Source: Metallyticus violacea (lineage: Eukaryota > Arthropoda > Insecta > Mantodea > Metallyticidae). From it: DNA of 64,000 bases. Where the stretch lies: positions 16,250,001 through 16,314,000 of the forward strand of contig CM060838.1 in the NCBI GenBank assembly GCA_030762175.1. The letters run 5' to 3'. Positions 49,791 to 60,760 of this stretch are shown here, in pieces; positions within the stretch are counted from its first letter, which is position 1; every line of letters starts with the position of its first letter. Position numbers and translations under genes: made by a program. A model generated the notes under the pieces. It worked only from the letters and a program-made list of their open reading frames with translations. It searched no databases and was not told the DNA's origin.

Positions 49791-50197
49791 TAGAAAATAG
49801 TTAGGCCGGAAACTTATGGACCTACCCTGCTAAATATGTTCTCGAACCTGGAAGGCAATGGCTGTTCGACTTTTCGAAGTTTGAAAGTACCGCAGGCATG
49901 TTAGCGTAGCTCCTTTGAGCGATATTTGGCCTGGATGAAATTTGTGTACATAAGGGCCAAATGAGGAATGGGGGATTTAGACAGTTTTGAGTTTTCAGAC
50001 GCTTTCACTCTAATTTTCTCGGCAAGATTCCTGTGTGTACGCAATCAAGCTTTCCGGGCTCAACATCAATACTGAAAATTGTGAGATTCTTGAAGTAACC
50101 GAACGTTATAATAAATTTAATAGTTAGAGCGATATCCATTTCGATTCTTCGAAAACACCTCCTTCAGCCCCTGGGAAAGAGTTCTTGGAATATAGAC

Positions 50198-50198
<1 letters not shown>

Positions 50199-50268
<70 letters not shown>

Positions 50269-50269
50269 C
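50199..50269. repeat. (AAT)n microsatellite of about 70 bp
   Basis: The longest perfect AAT tract in the window; it creates an isoleucine-run frame on the minus strand. Confidence 0.95.
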
Positions 50270-51689
50270 TCATTTCGCCACGTATGACGATGGTGCCCAG
50301 CTTGAAGAATGCCTTGCATTCTTTGAAGCCAGATGCAGGATAGCATCAATGTGATTATGGCTCTCAGATCAGCCTCGGAAGGCAGCGGTCCAACATAAGG
50401 CCTCTATCTGGGTCGACCCCCCTTGCTAAGCGTGGCAGACAAAGTGACTTTGATTGTAAAACGTGGCTTCATTTTGAAGTATTATAATATCCTGAATAAA
50501 TGAATATAATAACTCTTCAGTAAATACTGTATGAATGTAGAAAGAAGACAACTCCAGAATAAATACAAAAAAGAACTCTATAAGTAGTCTAAATAGGTAA
50601 ACGGAACTCGGATATATAAAAAATATAATTAAGTGCTACTTTTTACGGAAGTGTAGGTACATGGAGAAAAGCTTTTCAGTGAGAGCTAATATAAGACTGC
50701 TACCGACGTCTTTGCTGTAATAGGTGGTTCGTATTTCCTACTCCAAAGGGAGTTGGAAATACTCTCTTGCCTCTCCACATTTTTTCTACCTGTTTTTGTG
50801 AGCTGGGGATTCATTAATGCAGCGGTAGACGGGCTTGCAGCACCGTACAGTAATTACTCCTCAGATTGCTCGGCGTTGTGCTCTTGTTTTCTGTGCTACA
50901 CTGTCACCAACTTCTCTTTATATGGACATTTCACAGAGTTAATAAAACGTTCCGGCGTGTTTGTGTACTTATGCCATGACAGCTCTAAGGGCAATTATCA
51001 CATTTATTGGGTATTTCTCTAAAACCACACCACCTGTAACACACAATCTATGTCGAGACTCTGCACAATGGGCCTTGACAGAAGCAAAATGCAAGATACT
51101 GAAACGACAATTCACATAATCCATTTCAGTAATACATTTTAAAACATTTATTGATATGAAATGGACATTTTTCTTGAAAGTATAATGATACATCATATAG
51201 ACATGTTTGAGGATAATTACTCGAGAACTGTAAGAAATTTTGTTACTAATTACTTTTATTTGCTTTGCACTGTTATTAAGCTGCTCACAGTAAAAAATAA
51301 GTACAGAATATTGTCAGTTCAGAGAGCCAAATTTCCATTCCGTAATTTGGAGAAAATACATTATATGGTACATATTTTAAAATAATCTTCAAGAAGTGTA
51401 CTATATTAATCAATGTCAAAAAATTCTGTGTTTTGAGAGGTTATGGTTGAGAAATATTCTTGGAGAATTAATATTATAACGTTGTTTGTGGGATTTTGCT
51501 CATCAGTGTTGGCATTTATTTCATTTCTAAAAGTCGGAAACTGTTTTATTTAATATTATTCAAACATATGGATTCTCTATTTTCATTAAGTTAGTAAAGA
51601 GAATATACTATTTAGTAGCAATTTTAAGAAAGAAGGAAAATATTGAAGAATGGGAAATTTTGAATAAATATATTGCACAAACAGGGATA

Positions 51690-51760
51690 TATATATACAT
51701 AAATATATATATATATATATATATACATATATATATAATCATTCAGGGATATATATATAT
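51690..51760. repeat. (AT)n-rich region
   Basis: Two AT tracts, each preceded by CAGGGATATATATATA (at about 51681 and 51744), directly before the foldback element. Confidence 0.85.
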
Positions 51761-51985
51761 GTAATTCATTAGAAAATCAACAATAATATTAATTTTATTT
51801 AATTAATATTCTTTTGTAATTCTGATATGTCAAACAATAGTGTATGAAATTGGTGTATAATATTATTAATTGTTGAATTCGTAAAAATTACGAAATCCAT
51901 TTTGCTGATTTCTTAAACATTTACCGAGGCAACAAAGTATCATTATAAACTAATATCATAATATACTATTTGGATAACCTGGTCT

Positions 51986-52033
<48 letters not shown>

Positions 52034-52622
52034 CTTATTTTCAGCATTCTCCTTCGCATTTTAGACCAGGTTATCCTAATAGTTATCCCAGTATATTATG
52101 ATATTAGTTTATAATGATACTTAATTGCCTCAGTAAATGTTTAAGAAACCAGCAAAATGGATTTCGTAATTTTTACGAATTCAATGATTAATAATATTAT
52201 ACACCAGTTTCTTTTTTTTTTTTTTGATTGATTGATTGTTTGATTTATTTAAGGACGCTCTTTAACAGCTCAGGTCATCAGCGTCCCATTCAACTCAGGG
52301 CGTGAAACGGCCGACAAATTTTGCTCAGAGGCCTCTCTTTCAGGCTTGAGGTTCTTTTTCGTGCCGTAAATGTACGACACGGGACCCACGGCTGTACTTC
52401 CCTTCCGAAGGAAGCCATACTTAGGATTTTTACGCCCGAAAAAATCCATCGGTCCTGGCCGGGTTCGAACCCGCGTTTTTGGTTATAGGAGGCAAGTATG
52501 GTAACCACTACACCACTAGGACCGACACACCAGTTTCATACATTATTGTTTGACATATCAGAATTACAAAAGAATATTAATTAAATAAAATTAATATTAT
52601 TGTTGATTTTCTAATGAATTAC
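51761..52622. repeat. Foldback (long inverted repeat) element interrupted by SINE A
   Basis: The left arm (51761-51985) and right arm (52060-52211 continuing at 52527-52622) are near-perfect inverted copies. The ends are GTAATTCATTAGAAAATCAA and its complement. The loop is an (AT)n tract plus about 30 bp. The right arm is split by the SINE A at 52212-52525, and the 11-bp target duplication lies within arm sequence. Without the SINE the hairpin would have arms of about 230 bp. No coding capacity, so a non-autonomous foldback or MITE-like element. Confidence 0.88.
52212..52525 (-). repeat. SINE A, full length with A-tail and target duplication
   Basis: Complete minus-strand copy: an oligo(T) start (the A-tail), a GATTGATTGATTG linker, the GAGCGTCC end, the body and the head. 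Intact box B GGTTCGAACCC. It is flanked by an 11-bp direct repeat ACACCAGTTTC at 52201-52211 and 52527-52537, a target-site duplication. It sits inside one arm of the foldback element described separately. Confidence 0.9.
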
Positions 52623-54539
52623 TCTAAAGTCAACGCGTTGTTTTATTACACCTACGCCGTTATTGTATCGATTATTAAGTTTTTTTGTATAGTATTGTTA
52701 TTAGCGAAGATGGATTTACTACAAGAAATTTTAGTCCAAGATGGAAAAGCTGTATTGTCATTATACTGAGAAAATTCTAAATTTTTACAAAGTATACGAC
52801 ATATTCATTAATTATGGCTTGTTCATTATAGTCATGAGTAAATATCTGTCTTCTCGTTCGGTTGTTTGACGGGATCGTTGGAGTCTTTCACGTCAGTATG
52901 TTCGTCCTACTTCGATCCACTTACATAGTATTCGTTTCATTGTAGACGCATTTCGCACCCGAGTACTAACTCGGTATGCCACAATCCTCCCTTGATGAAA
53001 TTCTGGTACTGCTGTCGTATTATCAAAGAGTCGGGCCCGTTCCTGTTGAGAAAATGTGGGGTCTGTTAAACGCGTCTCTTATGGGCATTGCAGTTTTAAT
53101 GGCCAGTAGTGTATTAACTACATTTTAGAAACAAGTTTTGGCATATACTTCAAACAAGTTAGTATTATAAAATTCTACTAATTGATTTATTATTTTATAT
53201 TATCTTATTTATTTACACTTTTACATTCATAAGTAGGTATATGATAATTGCTTATATTTTGTAGTTAATGTACTTTCTGTAATGAAGATAAATTATTTGT
53301 TCAGTTTTCAGTAATATATAGGTACATATGCCGTTTCCTTGATATTCGGTTGATAACACTTTAGCAAACAAATTTACTATGGTACTTTATGCAACTAGCA
53401 GCACGAAACATTTTACTAACGATTCTGACCAACAACAAAATATGATTAAAATTCTGGTATATAAACAAATATATTTAATCAGAGAGAAAATTGAGCGTCA
53501 TAGAGTAGCTCTCCTCAACTGATATTCGCAAATTATGGTACTCTTAGATTCAGAGCTGGTAGATGCCAATTGCCATAAACTGCTACCAAATGCAAATGCT
53601 TGTTACTATTTCTACATACAAAAAAACTGAAGATTCAATTGTCATGAACCTGAAATTGACAAAGGTTTTTACAACTATCTACTATTCTTTATCAACTTAA
53701 TTGCTTCTGTCGAATTTCTACGCGTTTTTTTTTTCAGTGTAATGATCGATTTTGATCAACTTGACCTACAGGCTTCATACTGCGAATTTATATTATTTTG
53801 AAGTCTATTATTATTTTTGCCCCTTTTTCCATTTTCAGATATTTTAGAAATATAAAAGTGTATTATGATTTTAATACGGGGTTTTTGGTTCAAATTTCGT
53901 TTATGTAACTCTAACTAATAACGAAGGGTAGATTTTATTTACGTTCAGTTATGGTTCAAATTGCAGTCTATTTATTTACAGAGATGATAATATTTATTTG
54001 TAAGACACAATAGCAAAATTTTAAAATAAAATATACCCACTTGTGCATGGCATTAAATTAAATTGAATAATTTTTTACTTACACACCTACAGAAAGTTTC
54101 ATGGACAGATACAAAATGCACAGTCCAATTGGATGACTTGTAGTATATCGTTCACATCAGCTGTTCGAGCGTGTTCGTCATTCTACTGAATTTAAAATTT
54201 TATGACCTTCTAAACTCTCGTCTCTGGAAATGTAAAGTGTTTGACCCTGTTGACTAACAAGTTCCCTTGACACGAGATGCTTCTTTCATATTACGGGCGC
54301 TATCACACAAAGGCTGTATCTACATCCTTGCTATTTCGCTTCATCAAGCGCAACCTCACTGTTGACAAGTAAAAAACTGAAGCAGTAATTCCTGTTTAAT
54401 GAATAAGAGACGGCTCAATTATATGCAAATGTACGCGGCGGACCAGCCAAGAGCTGATGCATATTTGAGGAGAGCACCAGTGGTGAATTCGCCTACGGAC
54501 TCCCGTTTCCTTTCCATTCTCTTCACAGAAAGATGTTTT

Positions 54540-55150
54540 ACGCACGCTGTCTATAGTAGAGGGTTAGTGAACGTGTAGCCTAAAACAATGGCTTAAGCGT
54601 TTCAATAATGGAGAAGAAAACGCAAGTTTTACCACGTCCTGGAAGACCTGGGTGCATCAAAATATGCCATACATCGCCACATTTAGTATACAGAGATCTG
54701 CACCTCATGAATCGACACGTAAACAGTTCAACGCAGAGCAGATATCTGTAGTCAGCTTATCGCAAATCCCATGGATGATGATTTATCAAGAGAACTGTCA
54801 AATTTGATGAACAATTGGTATATCGCAACTCTGACACCTCGAAACAATGGTTCGATCCCCATCAGTCTGCCGAAGTCATCGTTGACCAAATTCATTTCGA
54901 CCCCCAAGTAATGTTGTGTGTCCACTGGAATTTTGAAGGTGTAATTTACCGGGAGTTTTTTCTAAACGGGCATGTCAGTGCAATGTAAGTGGAAGGAGTC
55001 CATGAAGATTGGAGAACAGAGATTACCGGCATTAGTTAATCGAAATAAAGTTCTCTTGCAGCAGGAGACCCCACACCGTCGAAGCAAGGAAAAAATCAGG
55101 AATTGAACTGTTACCTTATCCAGCATATTGCCACGTACTTGACAATGAAG
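54540..55150 (+). mobile_element. mariner-family transposase relic, helix-turn-helix to DDE core
   Basis: Plus-strand fragments in order: WLKRFNNGEENA (54587-54622) with LPRPGRPG in a second frame, the end of the paired helix-turn-helix domain; then SAEVIVDQIHFDPQVMLCVH and W-N-F-E-G-V-I-Y (54860-54955), the strand with the first catalytic region; then a stretch ending SGIELLPYPAYCHVLDNE at about 55095-55150, equivalent to 'G-W-E-x-L-P-H-P-P-Y-S-P-D-L-A'. It is full of stops and frameshifts. Confidence 0.75.
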
Positions 55151-55734
55151 TGAGGAATTCGGAGTTATAGTTAAGTGAAGTTAATAGATGGAATGTTTGT
55201 CATTGTTCGGTATAAATAAAATGCAATATAGGAAATTATAAAGCCGCAAGTCACTTCCTGTCACGTAAGTGCAACAGGTTGGATGAAGCTTCCATGCATA
55301 AGTTTGTTAATTTTACCCTTAGAGCAGAACCTAATCACATAAAATATATTTTTAAATATTTATATCCGGGTACTAAGCCATGTTTCAGATAGTTGAATGA
55401 CGTCGATGTTGACCATTCCAATTATTGGTTGTTAAAGGTTAAAAATAACAACCAATAAGGTAATTCCCAACCTCTTGCAAGGATGCAGAGCTAATATAAT
55501 CCCGCTTCTGGTTAAACCGCTATTTAAATGGCGACTCCGGAAGACCGAAAACTCAGAGAAGATATTATGTTGGGTTTTCATTCTGATCGCTGAAATAACC
55601 TCCTAGACCTTCGTGCGACCATGGTCTCTGTACTACGACATTCCAAGGTAAGAGACTTTTGTTTCTTTTCATTATAATCACAATAAAATTAGTATACAGT
55701 AAATATTGCTAGTTTCATTAAGTCTCTACCAAAA

Positions 55735-56005
55735 CACCCCTTTGAACTGCTCTTCATTGTTCACTCCGAGATTCGGTACTAAGTATGCCCGAACTAGGCT
55801 TACCGAGATTGATCATAGCCCTGATTTTGCTCCTTCAGATTACCGTCTATATCTATCCATTGGACGATTTCTTCTGTGGAAGATAGATCGAAAACTTTGA
55901 AGCCGTGAAAAATGGGCATCACCGAAACTTTGCATCAAAATTCATAAACTATAACGTTGGAGGGATAACTAACCTCGCTGAAAGCTGACTTAAGAATGTA
56001 GAATC
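55735..56005 (+). mobile_element. Second mariner-family C-terminal relic
   Basis: The plus strand reads DHSPDFAPSDYRLYLSIGRF (55810-55870), containing the third catalytic aspartate motif (S-P-D-x-A-P-S-D-Y). After a frameshift it reads FEAVKNGHHRNFASKFINYN, then V-G-G-I-T-N-L-A-E, matching 'E-A-V-K-x-W-L-x-x-F-F-A-S-K...F-Y-x-x-G-I-x-x-L-x-x-R-W'. Because the first motif overlaps the end of the relic at 54540-55150, this is a separate copy. Confidence 0.75.
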
Positions 56006-56109
56006 TAATCATCTTTGATCCCCGTGAGGAATGGATAGGCAGCAAACAATTGTGCAATACAGTCAGGGCTACATCGGGGATGGAGCGGTGCATCAAAACA
56101 AGGACTAAA

Positions 56110-56640
56110 CAGGGCTCGCGTGGCTCAGACTTGGGGCATGACGGATTATAAGTTTACTGACGCATATGGGCGGAGAATTTGTCCCTCTGTGAGGAGAGGG
56201 AATCATGGACGCATATTCTGATTGAATGTAAAGGTACGGAAGAATGGAGGGAAAAGTATCTAACGCACTCGTTTACAGGATCGAAAAGAGGGAGATGATC
56301 ATGCTGGGATCTGCTGGAAGCAGGGAAAGAAAGAAGATTTGGTAAGTTTCCGATGAAAGTGAGACAGTTCAGATGTGAAACTGTTGATAACAAGGTAGGG
56401 GGTTGGAGGGAAACATATCGACTGATCCAGCTGTGTGCCATCCATCATGAAATTTCTTTATATTTTTATTTATATATTTTTGTTGTTGAATTTATATGTT
56501 ATATATCTTATTGCGAATCTCTAATGTAATATCTTATGATAAATCAAACATACCTAGTGTATCATAAAAGCACTATGGTCTGTTGAAGATGATTTGTGTT
56601 GTATTGGCGCCACTGTAATAAATACACTACTGCTACTGAA
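56110..56640 (+). mobile_element. LINE 3' relic with 3'UTR, divergent relative of the other tails
   Basis: At 56170-56250 the plus strand carries R-R-I-C-P, then, after a one-base frameshift, E-E-R-E-S-W-T-H-I-L-I-E-C-K-G-T-E-E-W, that is the C..C...H....C tail module of non-LTR retrotransposons. A further 150 bases or so of decayed reading frame and an AT-rich 3'UTR follow, ending near AATAAATACACTACTGCTACTG. The sequence differs clearly from the family at 2384, so it is a second LINE lineage or an older subfamily. Confidence 0.65.
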
Positions 56641-58554
56641 GATTAGTTTAATTTCATGTCAGAACACATTTAGAATAAAGCTTTGTTTAAAAACCGACAT
56701 TTCTTATCTGACAGGATCTACATAAACGCGTTGACAGTATGATGCACAAAAAATGTATCTATATATAATTAGCCATAGTTCACACTCTGCTGATTATATT
56801 CTTGTATGAAAAACAGAGATAGTTAATGAAATCACTAATATCCAATAGCAATCTACGATCTGCAAATGCACAATAAGCATCAAGTACAGCATTTCTGACA
56901 TACATTTTTAGGTGTCCTCAGATACTTTAATAAATTTAACAAAGATGATGAGTAAAGCAGATCAGTGCATATGAACATGGACAATATCGCTTGGGAACTA
57001 TTGATTTGTCTTGCATACATTTCCTCAAATATCTTCATAACTGTTGAATGCGGTGGCTTTATCACGCTCTGGTCTTTTCTGATAGCATTTTCTTGTAGCT
57101 TATTTCATTGAAATTATGAAAAAATAAATTATTATTATTATTTACAATGAAGAAAAAAGACAATGCAGTTCTTTCTTTTCATTTTCTAAAATGAAAATAT
57201 TTACAACACCCATTCATTAACACATAATTTTGCATTTGGCAAAAATTAAAAGGAAAGTAAGGGACCCTCCTTTTTAAGGAAGGGAAATGAATGGCCAATA
57301 AACCTGTGTATGTAAATAAACGAAAGCGTTTTTTAATCAAAGGGACTTATGAATAGGCTGTGTAGGAACAAAAAAAAAAAATAATAAACTTGGACATAAA
57401 AAGGCATATTGTCAATGTTAAAAGTGTTCAAGCTTTAAGTGGTTTAGCACTTTTCTTCATTCATATCTTACAAAAAAGAAACTTTCATGAAAAAGCGCAT
57501 TCTATACGCTCAGATTCGTAGTTAAAGTTTCAAACGATTGGCTCATTTGTAATAACAAATGTCAAGAAAGTTAGTGTACATAGTGTATTTTGGTTAAAAT
57601 TATTTTTAAAAAGAAAGTTTTAATTTTAATTTATCTTAAAACATAGTACCCAAGAAAAACATTTTCAGATATGCATGTGGGAAGAGCCAGTACAATGAAA
57701 AACACTGAAAGCAGTTTAGGAGGTATATTATATTTTTATCTTTCTCTTCACAGTATTTACTATAAAGACCATACCATGATGTTTTTTGAATTCAAGATAA
57801 GAAGAAGCCAAAAGAAGTTCTTTCTATTACAATTGGTATGAAGCTGTGGTTTGTACCATACGAAACCAATGTTTTCTTTAAACTATTAAAACTGATGTTA
57901 ATATATTTTTGTGTTTATCCAGTTTTAATGGAAAAATGCAGAACATAAAGAAAATTAATCCAGAGAAATGATATACTACATGTCTCCAGCTCAGACTCCC
58001 AAGGTTTTAAGATAGACTAAAACAGAGTCTATTCATTATTCATAATTTTGCTCAGGAAAGGAGTTTCTGTTGTATATAATCACAAGCTCACTGGACAAGT
58101 GGAAACGTGATTCAAATGATATGCAGGAAGATGCGCTCTTCCTACTTGAGAAGAGTAATTCTAGAGGTGCCAGATCTTATGCGCATGAGCGCAGCAACAC
58201 CTAGACACTAATTTTAACACGCGACAATATGCGACAAAGCAAATTTGCTCTTCGTGACGCTCATTTTGAAGAAAAAAAAAACACGAAATGTTTAAGGTAA
58301 GTGAATGTACCTCATTTATTAAAAATTAATGGCAAAAGAATATCTCGATATTTGCATAATGCAAATGTAGATGGTGAAATTTCTCATTAAAAGTAAAAAG
58401 AAAATTCTTCTCATAGAATAAGGTTTTGTGAGAAAAAATAAACAATTCAGTTATATCTTTACTTCGCTTAATGTATCTTTTACCACTTTTAATTGATATC
58501 ACTGTCATTAGTCTTGAAGACAAACACTCTTTTTTACTTTCTTTTTAGACGGTG

Positions 58555-58559
<5 letters not shown>

Positions 58560-58603
<44 letters not shown>
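58560..58603. repeat. (AT)n microsatellite of about 44 bp
   Basis: Perfect AT repeat; the Y-I run frame over it is an artefact. Confidence 0.95.
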
Positions 58604-58606
<3 letters not shown>

Positions 58607-58884
58607 AGCATACCTTATTTTACACTTAAAGAAAATAAATTAGATAAGCAATATTTTAAACATGATATTGTACTTATTATTTTGTTGGTGCACAAATTGA
58701 GTAAAACTTAATTTTGAAACATAAAGATCATTTAAAGTAATAAACTGTTGCTTGCTAAATGAACTCAGCTTTACTATATTAAGAAGTTGAAACTTTCCTC
58801 GTCAATTAGCTATAGAAGAGATATTATACAAGCAGTCGTTATGTGCACATTGCTTTTTCCTTCAAACATGTCATCTTAATATTT

Positions 58885-59140
58885 TTAATAGTGTTTAACA
58901 CCCAATTTTACTGTTGAGACCTCATAGATGATGGACACTGTGAAATTGGTGATACACCAGTTAAAATGATAAATTCGGAAAGGTTTGTTTTCATTAAAGA
59001 AAGGAAACCCAGGCTTAAGTTTAGGGTACATCCCGGTATTTGTCATTTATGAGGGGTGAGGAAAATTTGCAAAAAAAAAAAAAAAACCCTCAGTAAGGAA
59101 CAGTCAGGAGATTTCTGGCGAGAATCAAACCACGAATCCT
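58885..59140 (-). repeat. SINE B copy, diverged
   Basis: Minus-strand copy from AATAGTGTTTAACACCC through AGGCTTAAGTTTAGGGTAC and TTTATGAGGGGTGAGGAAAA to a decayed head. An A14 run interrupts it near 59070. Confidence 0.72.
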
Positions 59141-59352
59141 AGTCGGAGCTAGCTTATAATTATTAAAACAAAACTCCCAGCTAAGAACAGCTACACTTTA
59201 TAAGGATATATAAATTCTCATAATATGAAATTGACTAAATTAATAGCTAAAACTTTTTAAATGATGCACTTAGGTTTTTGGACCTTTTTTGCAAATTTTA
59301 AATAAATAAAATCAAGCTATTTTTTAAATATGGATAATATGGAATAAAACAC

Positions 59353-59356
<4 letters not shown>

Positions 59357-59391
<35 letters not shown>
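59357..59391. repeat. (AAT)n microsatellite
   Basis: About 35 bp AAT tract between two SINE B copies. Confidence 0.95.
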
Positions 59392-59558
59392 TGGAACATC
59401 ATTAAACAATTAAAACTGACTGCGAATAAACATAAGAAGGTACATTCAATTAACTATCTATAATATCAGCTGCGAAATTTGCGTTTTTAAAATATTGCTT
59501 ATTATAACAGTATATTCCTAAAACATGTTCTCCTTTTATTTTATGTATTCACCCCTAT

Positions 59559-59818
59559 CGCCACGGGTGGCCGAGGGCGATAAGGCGCGGAATCGTGAGC
59601 GGGAGGTCTGCGGTTCGAATCCCGCCAGGACCGTCCTCCCTGACTGAAGTTTTTTCCAGGTTTTCCTCAGTCCTCATGACTGGCAAATGTCGGAAAGGTA
59701 GGCCTGGAACGTTTCCTTTCTTAAAAAATCCTTTCCCAATTTTCATTTCATTTTATCACCAGTGTTCACCGCCTGTGGTGCCACAGTAGTAAAAACGGGC
59801 GTTAAACACCATTAAAAA
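59559..59818 (+). repeat. SINE B copy, well preserved, next to a splice donor
   Basis: Plus-strand copy with intact head and box B (GGTTCGAATCCCGCC) and a tail TAAAAACGGGCGTTAAACAC. Its A-rich end stops about 3 bp from the donor site (59826-59821) of the candidate first coding exon, lying antisense inside the intron. Confidence 0.85.
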
Positions 59819-59826
59819 ATACTCAC

Positions 59827-59871
59827 CTCCGTTGATATCGTTAAGTGTGATTGGTGATCCCTGCTCAGCAT
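59827..59871 (-). CDS. Candidate first coding exon of the DPP4/6/10-like gene
   Basis: The minus strand reads ATG at 59871 and 15 codons, MLSRDHQSHLTISTE, ending in phase 0 at a strong donor GTGAGT (59826-59821). This would be the short cytoplasmic tail of a type II membrane protein. Joined to the exon at 40470 it reads ...ISTE|DLVLEG..., which resembles the E-L-V stretch found just before the transmembrane helix in DPP6/DPP10 proteins. An in-frame TAA lies eight codons upstream with no intervening ATG, so this ATG is the first usable one, and its context AACAATG is acceptable. An AG at CTTCCAAG just upstream could be a 5'UTR acceptor. Seen: ATG, open frame, donor and phase. Inferred: membership of this gene. 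DPP-family genes often use alternative short first exons, so other starts may exist outside the window. Confidence 0.6.
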
Positions 59872-60760
59872 TGTTACTTGGAAGTTAAATAAAATTGCTT
59901 AAACAGGATTAGCAAGTACTTCAGGAGAACCACCGCAGTTATACACTGTCATTTTTATTGGATTTACTGTCACGAACTTTCTTGCGTTATTTTCTGTAAA
60001 TTCCTAAAGTGAAACTAAGTCTGTTACAGTTTTACGGTTTCTAAGCTCATTCTATTCACATCTGAACACAGCAAATGCAAAGCAGAGTTTGTCCCAGTCG
60101 GTGTAGACCTCGTTTTGGTTGGTGAGGAATTGATTTTAGTACTCAAACCATAAACTGCATTTATTGTGATGTCTGCGCTACCGACGGTATGGCTTCTTTC
60201 TCACCAACGATTAGGATATCGCATGTTCGACTCCACCACGAATATGTGGGCGATAACAACCTCTAGTAATCTATAGTACCTTTGCTGAGAGTTATGACTG
60301 CACGGTATTCCATTGTTAGTGTTTATATCTCGGTAGATGTGTACGTTATTTTAAACTATATTATTATATTTTAATATTTCGTTAATTATATAATAATTAT
60401 TTTTGGGATGTTTTACACGAAACTATTATACCGATTTTGTTAAGTTCTTAGGCTTAAAAATAATTGCAATAGATAAAAGCAGCGTTTGTTAATCTTGCCA
60501 CATACATACACGTTGCATTTTGTATTAATTTGCTCAGTATTCCCAACAAAGCATATGTACGGTACAGTATTAGTAAAACACAAGAAGCTACAAAGCATAT
60601 GGGTATACACCATGCCTTCATTTCGCTTTGCAATCGGAGATTGTGAAAGCGCGAATTCGAGTAAGATTGGTTACGATGATACAGGCAACTGTTTGTCATG
60701 CCAACTCTTTCAGTTGCATTTAGAAAGGACTTTCTACTGTGTATTTGTGTGCTGTAGAAT

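Larger units (their letters stand above)
40471..59826 (-). other. Intron of about 19.4 kb after the candidate first coding exon
   Basis: Its status depends on the first exon call. Recognised contents: SINE A at 40683-40971 and 52212-52525; SINE B at 44200-44275, 45820-46020, 58885-59140 and 59559-59818; LINE relics at 43985-44190 and 56110-56640; mariner relics at 49530-49790, 54540-55150 and 55735-56005; the inverted-repeat pair at 45683-46893; the foldback element at 51761-52622; and several (AAT)n and (AT)n microsatellites. Segments 41760-43980, 44280-45540, 46900-49520, 50400-51640, 52630-54530 and 56640-58550 show nothing recognisable. Confidence 0.6.

Noticed and set aside
50164..50349. 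Frame with a long isoleucine run
   Set aside because: Produced by the (AAT)n microsatellite. The same holds for the leucine, tyrosine and asparagine run frames at 41108-41738 and 62203-62457.
55530..55652. Short ATG frame with a donor-like AAG|GTAAGA as an exon
   Set aside because: The ATG frame has a stop after 21 codons, before the donor, and there is no family match.
60178..60245. tRNA-like TGTTCGACTCC near 60230
   Set aside because: A box B-like motif alone, with no matching box A or stems.
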